In this document: piece by piece, positions 17,999 to 26,783 of the stretch | How the letters are laid out: each line of letters opens with the position of its first letter | Position numbering within the stretch: the first letter of the stretch is position 1 | NCBI RefSeq assembly: GCF_000376105.1 | Contig: NZ_AQWM01000015.1 | Location: forward strand, 1 to 64,000 | Direction: 5' to 3' | DNA length: 64,000 nucleotides | DNA from: Asticcacaulis benevestitus DSM 16100 = ATCC BAA-896 | GTDB taxonomy: Bacteria; Pseudomonadota; Alphaproteobacteria; Caulobacterales; Caulobacteraceae | Program-made: the position numbers and the translations under genes | The notes under the pieces: generated by a model | What the model was told of the DNA's origin: nothing | Databases searched by the model: none | The model's input: the letters and a program-made list of their open reading frames with translations, nothing else

Positions 17999-18133
17999 CA
18001 AAATTGACACATTTTTCGTATCTGATCCTATTCTGGCCGCGTTGGGAATGGCGGCGAGGTTGAAATTCCTCCACAATTGAGTGATAAGCGAAACCTCAGG
18101 CGCGCCGGGGTGCGTCTTACGAAGGTTAAGACT

Positions 18134-18928
18134 ATGGCGGAAGATTCCGTAAGACTGACGCGCGACACCTCCGAGCGTCGGCGTGACATCACATCCATGC
18201 TCAAGTCGCGCGGCAGCGTTCAGGTGGTGGCGCTGTCAGAGCAATTCGGCGTATCGATGCAGACGATCCGCAAAGACCTGCATTATCTTGAGGAGCACGG
18301 AATCGCCACGCGCGCTTATGGCGGCGCGATTTCCTCAGAAGTGGTGACGGTCAATGCCGAGCCGCCGATCGAGACCAAGCGCGTGATCCACACCGAGGAA
18401 AAGGAGCGGATCGGGCAATTGGCCGCCGGCATGGTGCAGCCGGGTGATTCGATCATGCTCGATTCCGGCACCACGGCACTGCAGATCGCCCGCTTTCTGC
18501 CGGATGATGAGGATATCACCGTTGTCACCAATGATTTCGGTGTCTTGTCAGCCTTGGCGCAGAAACGAAAGATAAAGATCATCATGCTGGGCGGCGAGCT
18601 GCGCCGCAAGAACATGGCCTTCTATGGCGCGCAGACCGTGGCGGCGCTCGATGAGCTGCTGCTCGACAAGCTGTTCTTGGGTGTCGATGGTTTCGACGTC
18701 GAGCGGGGTATCACCACGCACCATGAACCGGAAGCGCAACTGAACCGCAAGATGGTCGAGACGGCGCGTCAGGTCATCGCTGTTACCGACTCGTCGAAGT
18801 TCGGCAAGATATGCCTTCACCGCATCATCGATATCAGTGAAATCGACGTTCTGATCACCGACGCCGATGCGCCCGAGTTTATTCAGGAGGCGGCGGAAAA
18901 GCTTGGGTTCAAGCTACATCTAGCGTAA
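18134..18928 (+). CDS. agaR: DeoR-family regulator, AgaR-like
   Basis: A 264-residue DeoR-family repressor. The N-terminal winged helix (about residues 14-68) reads RRDITSMLKSRGSVQVVALSEQFGVSMQTIRKDLHYLE, and the C-terminal sugar-phosphate sensor (DeoRC, about 85-245) includes MLDSGTTALQIARFLP, VVTNDF, LGGELRRKN and TDSSKFGK. I use the ATG at 18134, preceded by AAGG, since the frame upstream from the TTG at 18077 adds only an unstructured basic segment. Family members sense a phosphorylated sugar such as tagatose-6-phosphate or galactosamine-6-phosphate. Its place beside AgaZ, AgaS and kinase genes and the repeated TTTCGTTTT sites supports an AgaR role. It is divergent from the TonB receptor and convergent with the GH27 gene. 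Confidence 0.82.
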   Translation: MAEDSVRLTRDTSERRRDITSMLKSRGSVQVVALSEQFGVSMQTIRKDLHYLEEHGIATRAYGGAISSEVVTVNAEPPIETKRVIHTEEKERIGQLAAGMVQPGDSIMLDSGTTALQIARFLPDDEDITVVTNDFGVLSALAQKRKIKIIMLGGELRRKNMAFYGAQTVAALDELLLDKLFLGVDGFDVERGITTHHEPEAQLNRKMVETARQVIAVTDSSKFGKICLHRIIDISEIDVLITDADAPEFIQEAAEKLGFKLHLA

Positions 18929-19075
18929 TAGATCGGACGCATACCTGAGAAGCATCACGTCGATAAAGCCGCGGTTCGTAAACACGTAATATTGGAGTGT
19001 TGATTGCGTCGACATATCTCCAAAATGTGTAGATGAGCCTTGGGGCATGGCAAGCTGATCGGCCGTACGATGACC

Positions 19076-20998
19076 TTACTTTTTCAGCGCCGCATCGGCC
19101 CAGGTGACAACCAGCGGCAGGTCGCTGGATTGGGCGGTGTTGCGCACAACCAGTTCAACGATCTTCACATCGACAAGGTCGGCTTTTAAAGGTTGCGCTT
19201 CCTGCCCATAAGCAGCCGTCGCTTCGGTCAGCAGACGGCCGTCGCCGAAGACCTGAAACACCACCTTGTCTTTCAGGTTGCGCGTGCTGTCATCGATGCC
19301 GACCTTCGCCTCAAAGCGCGTGTAACCCGTGGCCCTCACCTCCAGGCGAGAATTGGCCAGGATACCGATGCCCGACAAAAACGCCTGCCCATTGATCTTC
19401 AAGGCCTGGTCGTAGGGCGTGGCATCGGCCTGGGCGCCGCCCCAGCCGGTGTAGGTCGGGCGTTCGCCGCCATTGATCGTGGCGCCCCACGGATTGCTCA
19501 TGCGGTGGACGATCGGATCGGGCTCCGGCGCGACGATGCCGTCACGAGCCACATTGAGGGCGCCGGGTATCTCCGACAGGTAGAAGCCATCAGGGAGTTG
19601 TCGCTTGCCCCTGGCCTCAAAGACACGGGATTCGCGCGGCTGCAGGGTGATTTTCAGTTCGCCTTTCAGCGTCAGCGCCGCCTTTGACCACAGGTCGGTG
19701 AGAGCGACGTCGCCGATCATCTTCATCTGCTCAGGTGTCAAGGTGACATCCGCTGGCGCCAGTCCGCGATTGAACAGCAGCACGCCCTTGGTGCCGGAAT
19801 CACTCAGCGTCTTGACGAAGATCTGCACGTCGTCGGAATCGTACGCCAGCACGGCCTGATGGCCGCCGCTGTCCTGATTGAGGCGGATGATATCCTTATT
19901 GGCCCAGATGTTCATCAGTTCCGGCGGGGCGTTGCGCAGGTCATAGCCGATCATCAGCGGGGCATTGATCATGGCCCACAGTGAGAAGTGGGTATGTGCC
20001 TCGGTCAGATGCTTTTCGTCGAAATCGCCATGACCTACGAACAGCATGTCGGGGTCGTTCCAGTGACCCGGGCCGGCATAGAGGGCGCGCGTTGAGGCGC
20101 TGTCGAAGGTGTGCAGCATGCGCGTCCATTGCGGTGTGATATCGCCGCTGGTCCGCCACAGATTACCGACCTCCTTGCCCCATGACCGCACATCAGCGGA
20201 GCCCCAGGCACAGATCGAGAAAATGTAATCGCCGTCCGGATTACTGCTGGCCAGGGCATCCGCGACCTCCTGATAGAGGGCGCGCACGGCCGGAATATTG
20301 GTGCGGTTGATGCTGGTCTGATCGATCAGCGGCGGAAAGCCGTTATACTTGTACTGCTTAACCACAGCGCTATCCGGCGCATAGACATTGAGGCCGCAGG
20401 CATCGACCTTGATATAATCGAAACCCCAGTCCCCAAAGTACAGCTTGATATCCTGCTGGACATGACCGAGCAGGCCGACCTGACGTTCTGCGGTCGTGCC
20501 TTCGGGCAGGTTGGGCGAATGCAGGTCATAGGCCTGTGAGCAGGCATTGCCGCCGATATCGCTGTAGATGCCGGCCTTCAGACCCATGCTATGCAGGGTG
20601 TCGGTGAAGGGGCGGAAGCTTGACGTCTCGCTGCCCTTGATCTTGGCCGACGGGAAGATCTGGGTACGCACCTGCATGCGGTTATCGCTGGTCCGGCGTT
20701 TCAGCCACCAGCCGTCGTCGATATTGACATAGGTGTAGCCGAGGTCGCGCAGGCCACTATCGACCAGCACCTTGGCTGTGCCCATCACCTTGGCTTCGTC
20801 GATCTCGGTGTGGAAAGCGTTCCACGAATTCCAGCCCATTGGCGGGGTAGGGCTGCGTCCCGCCGTGGCGCCGGTCCAGCGACCGGCGGGGGCCAGCGGA
20901 TCAATGGACGCTTGTGCAGCGGTTGCCTGCGCCATGGCGGTTTGAGGGAGCGTAGGCGCTGTCAGCAGGGTGAAGGCGAGGAGGGTGGCCTTGAGCAT
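19076..20998 (-). CDS. GH27 alpha-galactosidase / alpha-N-acetylgalactosaminidase, exported
   Basis: A 640-residue enzyme with a Sec signal peptide (about 1-23, after AMA). The GH27 barrel starts at PPMGWNSWNAF (about residue 53), continues with YVNIDDGWW, the nucleophile Asp in DYIKVDACG (about 197) and the acid/base Asp in GHWNDPDML (about 313). A beta-sandwich follows, and the last 150 residues form an NPCBM-like module (GGERPTYTGWGGAQADATPYDQ, then GIGILANSRLEV). GH27 enzymes remove terminal alpha-galactose or alpha-GalNAc by a retaining mechanism; the two cannot be separated from sequence by eye, but a GalNAc/galactosamine locus favours the latter or both. Its start lies 7 bases after the amidohydrolase stop, so the two are one operon. 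Confidence 0.88.
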   Translation of the reverse strand: MLKATLLAFTLLTAPTLPQTAMAQATAAQASIDPLAPAGRWTGATAGRSPTPPMGWNSWNAFHTEIDEAKVMGTAKVLVDSGLRDLGYTYVNIDDGWWLKRRTSDNRMQVRTQIFPSAKIKGSETSSFRPFTDTLHSMGLKAGIYSDIGGNACSQAYDLHSPNLPEGTTAERQVGLLGHVQQDIKLYFGDWGFDYIKVDACGLNVYAPDSAVVKQYKYNGFPPLIDQTSINRTNIPAVRALYQEVADALASSNPDGDYIFSICAWGSADVRSWGKEVGNLWRTSGDITPQWTRMLHTFDSASTRALYAGPGHWNDPDMLFVGHGDFDEKHLTEAHTHFSLWAMINAPLMIGYDLRNAPPELMNIWANKDIIRLNQDSGGHQAVLAYDSDDVQIFVKTLSDSGTKGVLLFNRGLAPADVTLTPEQMKMIGDVALTDLWSKAALTLKGELKITLQPRESRVFEARGKRQLPDGFYLSEIPGALNVARDGIVAPEPDPIVHRMSNPWGATINGGERPTYTGWGGAQADATPYDQALKINGQAFLSGIGILANSRLEVRATGYTRFEAKVGIDDSTRNLKDKVVFQVFGDGRLLTEATAAYGQEAQPLKADLVDVKIVELVVRNTAQSSDLPLVVTWADAALKK

Positions 20999-21005
20999 GA
21001 TGATC

Positions 21006-22091
21006 CTACTTACGGATAAATTCGCGGCGGGCGTTGGCGTAGTAGATCTTGTCGATTACGCTTTTTGGCAGGGCCAGGCCTTTCGGATCGGCGTCTATAT
21101 CATCGACGTGCTGCGTTTCGGGCGTGGCCAGATAGGTCCAGTCGCCCAGCCAGTAAGCGTGCGCCGTCGTCTTGAAGGCGACCGTGTCCTCGCCCGGATT
21201 GAGCGTCAGGTCGGTGCCGTACATGATGCGGTCCTGGTAGGTGATGAAGAAGGTGCGCACCTTGTCGTAATCGCGCACCGACTGATACTGGATCTGCGTC
21301 ATGCGCGCCGCCAGCTCGATATTGGCATTGGGGTGGGCATCGAGGAATTTGGCCGCCTCATCGACGCTCCATTCCAGACTGCCGACGTGGGCGCCAACAA
21401 AGGCAAGGTCGGGGTGGCGCGTCACGAAGCGATCGCGCGCCGCCATCAGGAATTCGTAGGTCGGCATCTCCGGATGGAGATACATGTAATACTCAGGATG
21501 GTGGCTGAAATATTCGCGGTCATTATTGGTTGTCATCTGGTCCATCGGCAGCCAGCAGTTCTTGGGCTCGGCCTGGTGGGCGATCAGGGGTTTCTTCGCG
21601 GCGATGATATGGGCGATGACCGGATCGAAGCGCGGATCATCAAGGAAGATCAGCTTGCTGTCGGCATCGCGCTCGATCATGCCGATATTCTTCCAGATCT
21701 TGACGGCGACAGCCCCCTGCTTGAACTCTGAATCGAGATGAGCGTTGGTGGTCTTGACCCAGTCCGCGCCGGTGAAGCCCTTCATGGTGAAGGTAGTGGC
21801 ATAATGGAAGTGTTTCGGATCGGCGGTGTGGAATTTGTGCGCGGCGGCCGCCTGATCCTCGATCGACGGAAAGGCCGGATAGTCGACGTTGATCGACAGG
21901 ATCTCGAAACCGTCGGCCCTGGCTTGATCGACAAAGGCGGGATCGGTGACATTGACGTGGACGTGGGCGTCGAACTTCTTCACGGCCGCAAAATCTGCCA
22001 CGCTGTAACTGGCCTCGGTGGCGCAGGCGCCGGTGGCCATCAGGGCCGAGGTGGTGAGAAGGCTTATCAACAGACGGCGCTTGCGGATCAT
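21006..22091 (-). CDS. exported amidohydrolase-2 family lipoprotein
   Basis: A 361-residue metal-dependent hydrolase of the amidohydrolase_2 (PF04909-type) TIM barrel. Visible metal-ligand motifs are FDAHVHVN near the N-terminus, GAHVGSLEW in the C-terminal half and MYGTDLTL near the end. The N-terminus MIRKRRLLISLLTTSALMAT is followed by GAC, a good lipobox, so it should be anchored in the periplasm or outer membrane. I chose the ATG at 22091 with GGGAG eight bases upstream; longer in-frame starts lack a signal. The substrate is unknown: the family covers decarboxylases, lactonases and deaminating or deacylating hydrolases. Operon with the GH27 gene and divergent from GH36 over a gap with TTTCGTTTT motifs, which ties it to the amino-sugar regulon. 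Confidence 0.75.
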   Translation of the reverse strand: MIRKRRLLISLLTTSALMATGACATEASYSVADFAAVKKFDAHVHVNVTDPAFVDQARADGFEILSINVDYPAFPSIEDQAAAAHKFHTADPKHFHYATTFTMKGFTGADWVKTTNAHLDSEFKQGAVAVKIWKNIGMIERDADSKLIFLDDPRFDPVIAHIIAAKKPLIAHQAEPKNCWLPMDQMTTNNDREYFSHHPEYYMYLHPEMPTYEFLMAARDRFVTRHPDLAFVGAHVGSLEWSVDEAAKFLDAHPNANIELAARMTQIQYQSVRDYDKVRTFFITYQDRIMYGTDLTLNPGEDTVAFKTTAHAYWLGDWTYLATPETQHVDDIDADPKGLALPKSVIDKIYYANARREFIRK

Positions 22092-22110
22092 CAGTCGGCT
22101 CCCAATTGGC

Positions 22111-22158
22111 ATGAAAACAAATAAAACGAAATTTAATGTTGCGTTTTCGTGTCTTTTT
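22111..22158. promoter_or_regulatory. candidate AgaR operators in divergent promoter of amidohydrolase and GH36
   Basis: On the minus strand 22115-22134 reads AAATTTCGTTTTATTTGTTT, sharing TTTCGTTTTATnTGT with the site at 17963 and nearly the whole site at 25387. On the plus strand 22142-22158 reads CGTTTTCGTGTCTTTTT, a weaker second copy. The pair sits in the 146-base gap between the two divergent genes, 20-65 bases from the amidohydrolase start, well placed for repression of both transcripts. Confidence 0.6.
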
Positions 22159-22237
22159 GTTTGCCTTTTTAATTTGACATATGCAAGATTAAAAATGAAC
22201 CCTGCTGCAGATGACGGCCAACACGGAGGACAAACGC

Positions 22238-24322
22238 ATGAAACCTCAAGGACTGACCTCTGGCGGCCTTCACAGGCGCGGACTGCTTTTGCTTCTGTCC
22301 GGTACGGTGATCGCCTCCGGCCTGATGGCACGTTCCGGCTTCGCACAATCGGCGGCCGTGGCCAGCTTTGGCGATGAGGTTATCACGCTCGATTTTGATC
22401 TGGGTCTCAACAGCCGCGTCAGCTTGCGCACCAAGGGCGCGGCGCGGGCCCTGACCGATTTTGCGCCATCGGAAACACTTACCCTGGTCGATGGCAAGAG
22501 CATCGACCGCTTTACATACAAGGATAAGGCGCAAAAACCGGTCAAGGATGCGCATGGCAAGGGCAGGGCGTTTACGATACGCGGCGTTTCGGCCGAAGGT
22601 GTCGAAAAGACCGTCCAGATCACCCTCTATGACAGCTATCCCGGTTTCGCCGTCACCCGCGTCACCTATCGCAACACCAAGTCCACGCCTCTCGATATCG
22701 CAAGCTGGACCAGCCACTCTCATATCCTTAAAGCCAGCGGCGCCGGCTTCTGGTCGTTCTCCGGTTCGTCACATGACGATCGCCGCGACTGGGTGCAGCC
22801 GGTCAAGGCCGGTTTCGACCAGCCCAATTTCATGGGCATGAATGCCTCCGATTATGGCAGCGGCACGCCTGTGGTCGATGTCTGGCGGCCGGATGCCGGT
22901 CTGGCGGTCGGCCATATCGAAACCACCCCGAAACTGATTTCCCTGCCTTTGATCGCCACGCCGGCCGGCGCGGGCGTCGCCATCCGTTACGACCATGCGG
23001 TGAAACTGGCCAGCGGCGACAGTCTGACAACGCTCGATACCTTTGTCACCGTGCACACACGCGATTACTTCTCCACGCTCGACACCTACCGCAAGGTCAT
23101 GGCCGATCGCGGTCTGGCGGCGCCGAAACCGCCGGCCTCATCCTATGAGCCGGTTTGGTGCGCATGGGGGTATCAGCGCAATTTCACGGTCGAGGAGATT
23201 GAGGGCACTCTGGCCAAGGCCAGGGATGTGGGCTTAAAATGGGCGGTGCTCGACGACGGCTGGCAGACCTCCGAGGGCGACTGGCATCTCGACACCAAGA
23301 AGTTCCCGCGCAAGGATGCCGACATGATCGCCTTCGTGCAGTCGATCAAGGCGGCGGGCCTGCGGCCGCGCCTGTGGCTGGCGCCACTGGCCACCGATCC
23401 GGGCACGGACTTGCTGCACGATCACACCGACATGCTGCTGCTCAATCAGGACGGCGCGGTGCAAAACGTCACCTGGTGGAATGCCTTCTATCTGTGCCCG
23501 GCCTATCAGCCGACGAAGGATTACCACAAAGCGCTGATCAGGAAGATCATCGGCGAGTGGGGCTATGAGGGCTTGAAGCTCGATGGCCAGCATATGAATG
23601 GCGTCGCGCCCTGCTACAATCCGGCGCATAACCACGCGCGCCCGGAAGAGTCGGTCGAGCAGTTGCAGGATTTCTGGAAGCTGATCTACGATACGGCGCG
23701 CGAGGCCAATCCCGCAGCCGTCGTCGAATTCTGTCCGTGCGGCACATCTTACGCTTTCCACAATCTGCCCTATACCAACCATGTGCCGGCCTCCGATCCC
23801 TTGTCCTCGTGGCAGGTCCGCCTGAAGGGCAAATCGCTAAAGGCCCTGATGGGCGGGGACGCCGCCTATGCCGGCGATCACGTCGAGCTTTCCGATGGCG
23901 GTAACGATTTCGCCTCGACCGTCGGGATCGGCGGCATCGTCTCGACCAAGTTCGCCTGGCCCGGTCCGGGGCACGAAAAGGGCCAGAACTACCAACTCAC
24001 GCCGGAGCGCGAAGTGGTGTGGCGCAAGTGGATTGGGCTCTATAACGACAAGCAGCTTGCCACCGGCCAGTATCGTGGCGAACTCTACGATATCGGCTTT
24101 GACAAGCCCGAAGCCCATGCGGTCGAGAAGAACGGCAAGCTCTACTATGCCTTCTATGCCGACACATGGACCGGCGAGGTCGAGCTGCGTGGCCTTACCC
24201 AAAAGCGCTACAAGCTGGTCGACTATTTTAACGACAAGGCGATGGGCGAGGTGACGCCGGTCGCCAACCGTCTACCGGCTCGTTTCGAGCGCTTCCTGCT
24301 GATCGAAGCCACACCAGTTTAA
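22238..24322 (+). CDS. GH36-type alpha-galactosidase / alpha-N-acetylgalactosaminidase, exported
   Basis: A 694-residue enzyme with an N-terminal signal (RRGLLLLLSGTVIASG, twin Arg but not a full Tat motif). Residues about 40-300 are the beta-sandwich; the barrel begins near EPVWCAWGYQRNFT and shows WAVLDDGWQ, the nucleophile Asp in GLKLDGQHMNG (about 448) and the likely acid/base Asp in PASDPLSSW (about 518). The motifs place it in clan GH-D, family GH36, in a branch unlike the classic RafA enzymes. A retaining alpha-galactosidase or alpha-N-acetylgalactosaminidase is expected. The ATG at 22238 has GGAGGA seven bases upstream and is preferred to the ATG at 22211. The EamA carrier gene begins 13 bases after its stop. 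Confidence 0.82.
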   Translation: MKPQGLTSGGLHRRGLLLLLSGTVIASGLMARSGFAQSAAVASFGDEVITLDFDLGLNSRVSLRTKGAARALTDFAPSETLTLVDGKSIDRFTYKDKAQKPVKDAHGKGRAFTIRGVSAEGVEKTVQITLYDSYPGFAVTRVTYRNTKSTPLDIASWTSHSHILKASGAGFWSFSGSSHDDRRDWVQPVKAGFDQPNFMGMNASDYGSGTPVVDVWRPDAGLAVGHIETTPKLISLPLIATPAGAGVAIRYDHAVKLASGDSLTTLDTFVTVHTRDYFSTLDTYRKVMADRGLAAPKPPASSYEPVWCAWGYQRNFTVEEIEGTLAKARDVGLKWAVLDDGWQTSEGDWHLDTKKFPRKDADMIAFVQSIKAAGLRPRLWLAPLATDPGTDLLHDHTDMLLLNQDGAVQNVTWWNAFYLCPAYQPTKDYHKALIRKIIGEWGYEGLKLDGQHMNGVAPCYNPAHNHARPEESVEQLQDFWKLIYDTAREANPAAVVEFCPCGTSYAFHNLPYTNHVPASDPLSSWQVRLKGKSLKALMGGDAAYAGDHVELSDGGNDFASTVGIGGIVSTKFAWPGPGHEKGQNYQLTPEREVVWRKWIGLYNDKQLATGQYRGELYDIGFDKPEAHAVEKNGKLYYAFYADTWTGEVELRGLTQKRYKLVDYFNDKAMGEVTPVANRLPARFERFLLIEATPV

Positions 24323-24335
24323 TCGAGGGAACACC

Positions 24336-25256
24336 ATGAACGAGCCCATGCCGGAAGGCGCACCGTCCGCGCTACCTGTCAGCAGCCATGGCAAGCGCTG
24401 GCTGATCTATGCTCTCGGCGTGGTGGGTTTGTGGGGCGTCTGGGGCGCCTTCACCGGCATTTCTGCGCAACGCGGCTTCCCGGAAACCCTGACCTACTGC
24501 GTCTGGGCTCTGACCATGATCCTGCCGGCGCTCTACGTGTTGTGGAAGGCCGGCTGGAAGCTCGATCATAACCCGCGCGCCATCCTCTACGGCCTTGTTA
24601 TCGGGCTTTTGGGCGCCGGCGGCCAGATGGTGTTGTTCTATGCCGTCAATACGGGGCCGGCCTATCTGATCTTCCCGGTGATATCGCTGTCGCCGCTCGT
24701 CACCATCCTGATGTCGGCCCTGTTCCTCAAAGAGCGGACAACGAAACTGGGCCTGCTCGGTGTCGTGCTGGCCCTGATCGCGCTGCCCATGTTCGACTTT
24801 TCGCCGGATAAGGGCTTTTCCTTCATGAATGGCGGGGTGTGGTTTCCGCTCGCCCTGATTATCATGGCGTGCTGGGGCGTGCAGGCCTATTTCATGAAGC
24901 TGGCCAACAACTCCATGACTGGCGAGAGCATCTTCTTCTACATGATGCTGACCGGCCTGATGCTGATTCCGGTCGCGCTTATGATGACGGACGTCTCCAA
25001 GCCGATCAATTTCGGCCTCGACGGCCCATGGCTGGCGGCGGGTATCCAGGTTCTCAATGCCATCGGCGCGCTCTGCCTTGTCTTTGCCTTTCGCTATGGC
25101 AAGGCCATAGTGGTGGCGCCGCTGACCAATGCCGGCGGCCCGTTGGTGACCGCGGTCATTTCGCTCATCGTCGCCAATATCATTCCCGGGGAACTGAAGA
25201 TCGTCGGTCTTGTTCTGGCGGTGATCGCCTCGGCCCTGCTGGCTCTGGCGGCCTGA
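24336..25256 (+). CDS. EamA/DMT-superfamily permease, candidate amino-sugar carrier
   Basis: A 306-residue integral membrane protein with about ten hydrophobic segments in two EamA halves (first half about 25-160, second about 175-305), no signal peptide and no soluble domain. DMT carriers move small metabolites across the inner membrane; the rhamnose and glucose-uptake relatives show that sugar import is possible in the superfamily. The gene is translated right after GH36 (GAGGGA before the ATG) and no other inner-membrane sugar transporter is found in the amino-sugar locus, so I infer transport of GalNAc, galactosamine or galactose. The substrate is not visible in the sequence. A terminator follows at 25282-25308. 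Confidence 0.8.
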   Translation: MNEPMPEGAPSALPVSSHGKRWLIYALGVVGLWGVWGAFTGISAQRGFPETLTYCVWALTMILPALYVLWKAGWKLDHNPRAILYGLVIGLLGAGGQMVLFYAVNTGPAYLIFPVISLSPLVTILMSALFLKERTTKLGLLGVVLALIALPMFDFSPDKGFSFMNGGVWFPLALIIMACWGVQAYFMKLANNSMTGESIFFYMMLTGLMLIPVALMMTDVSKPINFGLDGPWLAAGIQVLNAIGALCLVFAFRYGKAIVVAPLTNAGGPLVTAVISLIVANIIPGELKIVGLVLAVIASALLALAA

Positions 25257-25281
25257 GCCATTTCCTTTCTGTGCCGCGCTC

Positions 25282-25316
25282 GGCCGGTCTTGTTCCCCAA
25301 GGCTGGCCTTTTGTGT
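25282..25316 (+). terminator. rho-independent terminator after the EamA gene
   Basis: GGCCGGTCTT at 25282-25291 pairs fully with AAGGCTGGCC at 25299-25308 (two G-U pairs) across a seven-base loop, and is followed by TTTTGTGTCTGTTATTTCTTTTT-like T-rich sequence (from 25309). It separates the GH36-EamA transcript from agaZ, which has its own candidate operator. Confidence 0.75.
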
Positions 25317-25386
25317 CTGTTATTTCTTTTTGTAACCTTTCTCACGGGGCGCAAAGGCAGTTTTCGGCAGAATGATCATTTTACAT

Positions 25387-25407
25387 GTTTCGTTTTCATT
25401 GTTTTGG
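25387..25407 (+). promoter_or_regulatory. candidate AgaR operator upstream of agaZ
   Basis: GTTTCGTTTTCATTGTTTTG (from 25387) matches the minus-strand site at 22115-22134 in most positions and shares TTTCGTTTT with the site at 17963. It lies about 70 bases before the agaZ start and after the terminator at 25282-25308, where an operator for a separate agaZ-agaS-kinase-GH114 transcript would be expected. Confidence 0.6.
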
Positions 25408-25472
25408 TTGCGTTGTCGTCGTCAAAGCGCTAGGGTTGGCGCAACATCCATTCCTCTTCGTAAGGAAATCCC

Positions 25473-26783
25473 ATGAAGGCCATGCTCGATCTGGTCGCCA
25501 GGCATAAGGCTGGCAAGGCCGCTGGCATAACGTCGGTATGTTCGGCCCATCCGCTTGTCGTTGAGGCGACCTTTGCCCATGCGCTCAAGGTCGGCGCCGA
25601 TATCACCCTGATCGAAGCGACCTGCAACCAGGTCAATCAGGACGGCGGCTACACTGGCATGCAGCCGGCCGATTTCGTCGCCTTCGTCTACGCCATAGCC
25701 GATCGCGTCGGCCTGTCGCGTGACCGTATCGTGCTGGGCGGCGATCATCTGGGGCCGAACCCGTGGACCCACCTGTCTGCCGACGAGGCCATGCTCAAGG
25801 CCGAGGTTTTGATTGAGGCCTATGTCGCCGCCGGTTTCCGCAAGATCCACGCTGATTGCTCGATGTCATGCGCCGATGATCTGGTGCCGCTTCCGGAAGA
25901 TACGATCGCCCGTCGTGCGGCACGGCTCATCGCCATTGCCGAAACAACCCACCAGCGCGTCGGTGGCGAAGCCCCCGTCTATGTGATCGGAACTGAAGTA
26001 CCGGTGCCCGGTGGCGCACACGAAGACCTGCCGGAGCTGGAGGTCACCACGCCGGAAGCGGCGCTCGTCACGATCAACGCCCACAAGGCCATTTTCGCTG
26101 AACTCGGCCTCAATCAGGCCTGGCCGCGTGTCATCGCCACAGTTGTCCAGCCGGGTGTCGAGTTCGATCACCATAAGGTCATCGACTATAACCGCGCGAA
26201 GGCCGTCAAGCTCAGCCATGCGCTCGATAATCTCGATACGCTCGTTTTCGAGGCCCATTCGACCGATTACCAGACGCCGAAGGCGCTGAAGCAACTGGTT
26301 GAGGACCATTTCGCCGTTCTGAAGGTGGGGCCCGGTGTTACCTTCGCTTTGCGTGAAGCCCTGTGGGCGCTCGATGCGATCGAGCGCGAGTGGATCGCGC
26401 CTGCGCTTCAGTCCGGCTTCCGCGATGTCGTTGTCGAGCGCATGAAGGCCGAGCCAAAGAACTGGATCAAGTATTATCACGCCACCGGTGCTGATCTGCA
26501 GTTCGACCTGCAATATAGCCTGTCGGACCGCATCCGCTATTACTGGCCGGACGGCCAGATCACCGCCGCGCAAGAGGTGATGTTCAAAAACCTGACGCGC
26601 GGCGCGCCACCCTTGGCATTGGTCAGTCAGTATTTGCCCGATGCCTATGCTATTATCCGCGAAGGCGGGCTGAAGCTGACACCGGAAAATCTGGTCATCG
26701 CGCATATCGGCGCCACGCTTGATGCCTATTACGCTGCTTGTACCCCTGAAACTGTAAGTGCCCTGGAGTTGATTTATGCCTGA
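25473..26783 (+). CDS. agaZ: AgaZ/KbaZ/GatZ family protein (tagatose-6-P kinase or tagatose-bisphosphate aldolase subunit)
   Basis: A 436-residue protein of the GatZ/KbaZ-like family, close to the usual 420-430 residues. Typical segments include GITSVCSAHPLVVEATF near the N-terminus, IEATCNQVNQDGGYTGM, VLGGDHLGPNPW, HADCSMSC and FEAHSTDYQTP. In enterobacteria KbaZ/GatZ assists the tagatose-1,6-bisphosphate aldolase; comparative work on GalNAc pathways has proposed AgaZ as the tagatose-6-phosphate kinase. No KbaY/GatY-type catalytic aldolase is encoded in this window, so one must lie elsewhere if the pathway is complete. AAGGAAA precedes the ATG. It overlaps agaS by eight bases (ATGCCTGA), showing tight coupling. 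Confidence 0.88.
   Translation: MKAMLDLVARHKAGKAAGITSVCSAHPLVVEATFAHALKVGADITLIEATCNQVNQDGGYTGMQPADFVAFVYAIADRVGLSRDRIVLGGDHLGPNPWTHLSADEAMLKAEVLIEAYVAAGFRKIHADCSMSCADDLVPLPEDTIARRAARLIAIAETTHQRVGGEAPVYVIGTEVPVPGGAHEDLPELEVTTPEAALVTINAHKAIFAELGLNQAWPRVIATVVQPGVEFDHHKVIDYNRAKAVKLSHALDNLDTLVFEAHSTDYQTPKALKQLVEDHFAVLKVGPGVTFALREALWALDAIEREWIAPALQSGFRDVVVERMKAEPKNWIKYYHATGADLQFDLQYSLSDRIRYYWPDGQITAAQEVMFKNLTRGAPPLALVSQYLPDAYAIIREGGLKLTPENLVIAHIGATLDAYYAACTPETVSALELIYA

Noticed and set aside
16388-18007. 539-codon open frame antisense to the TonB receptor
   Set aside because: GC-rich coding DNA often leaves long open frames on the opposite strand; the translation has no domain pattern, while the receptor frame is fully consistent from signal peptide to last strand.
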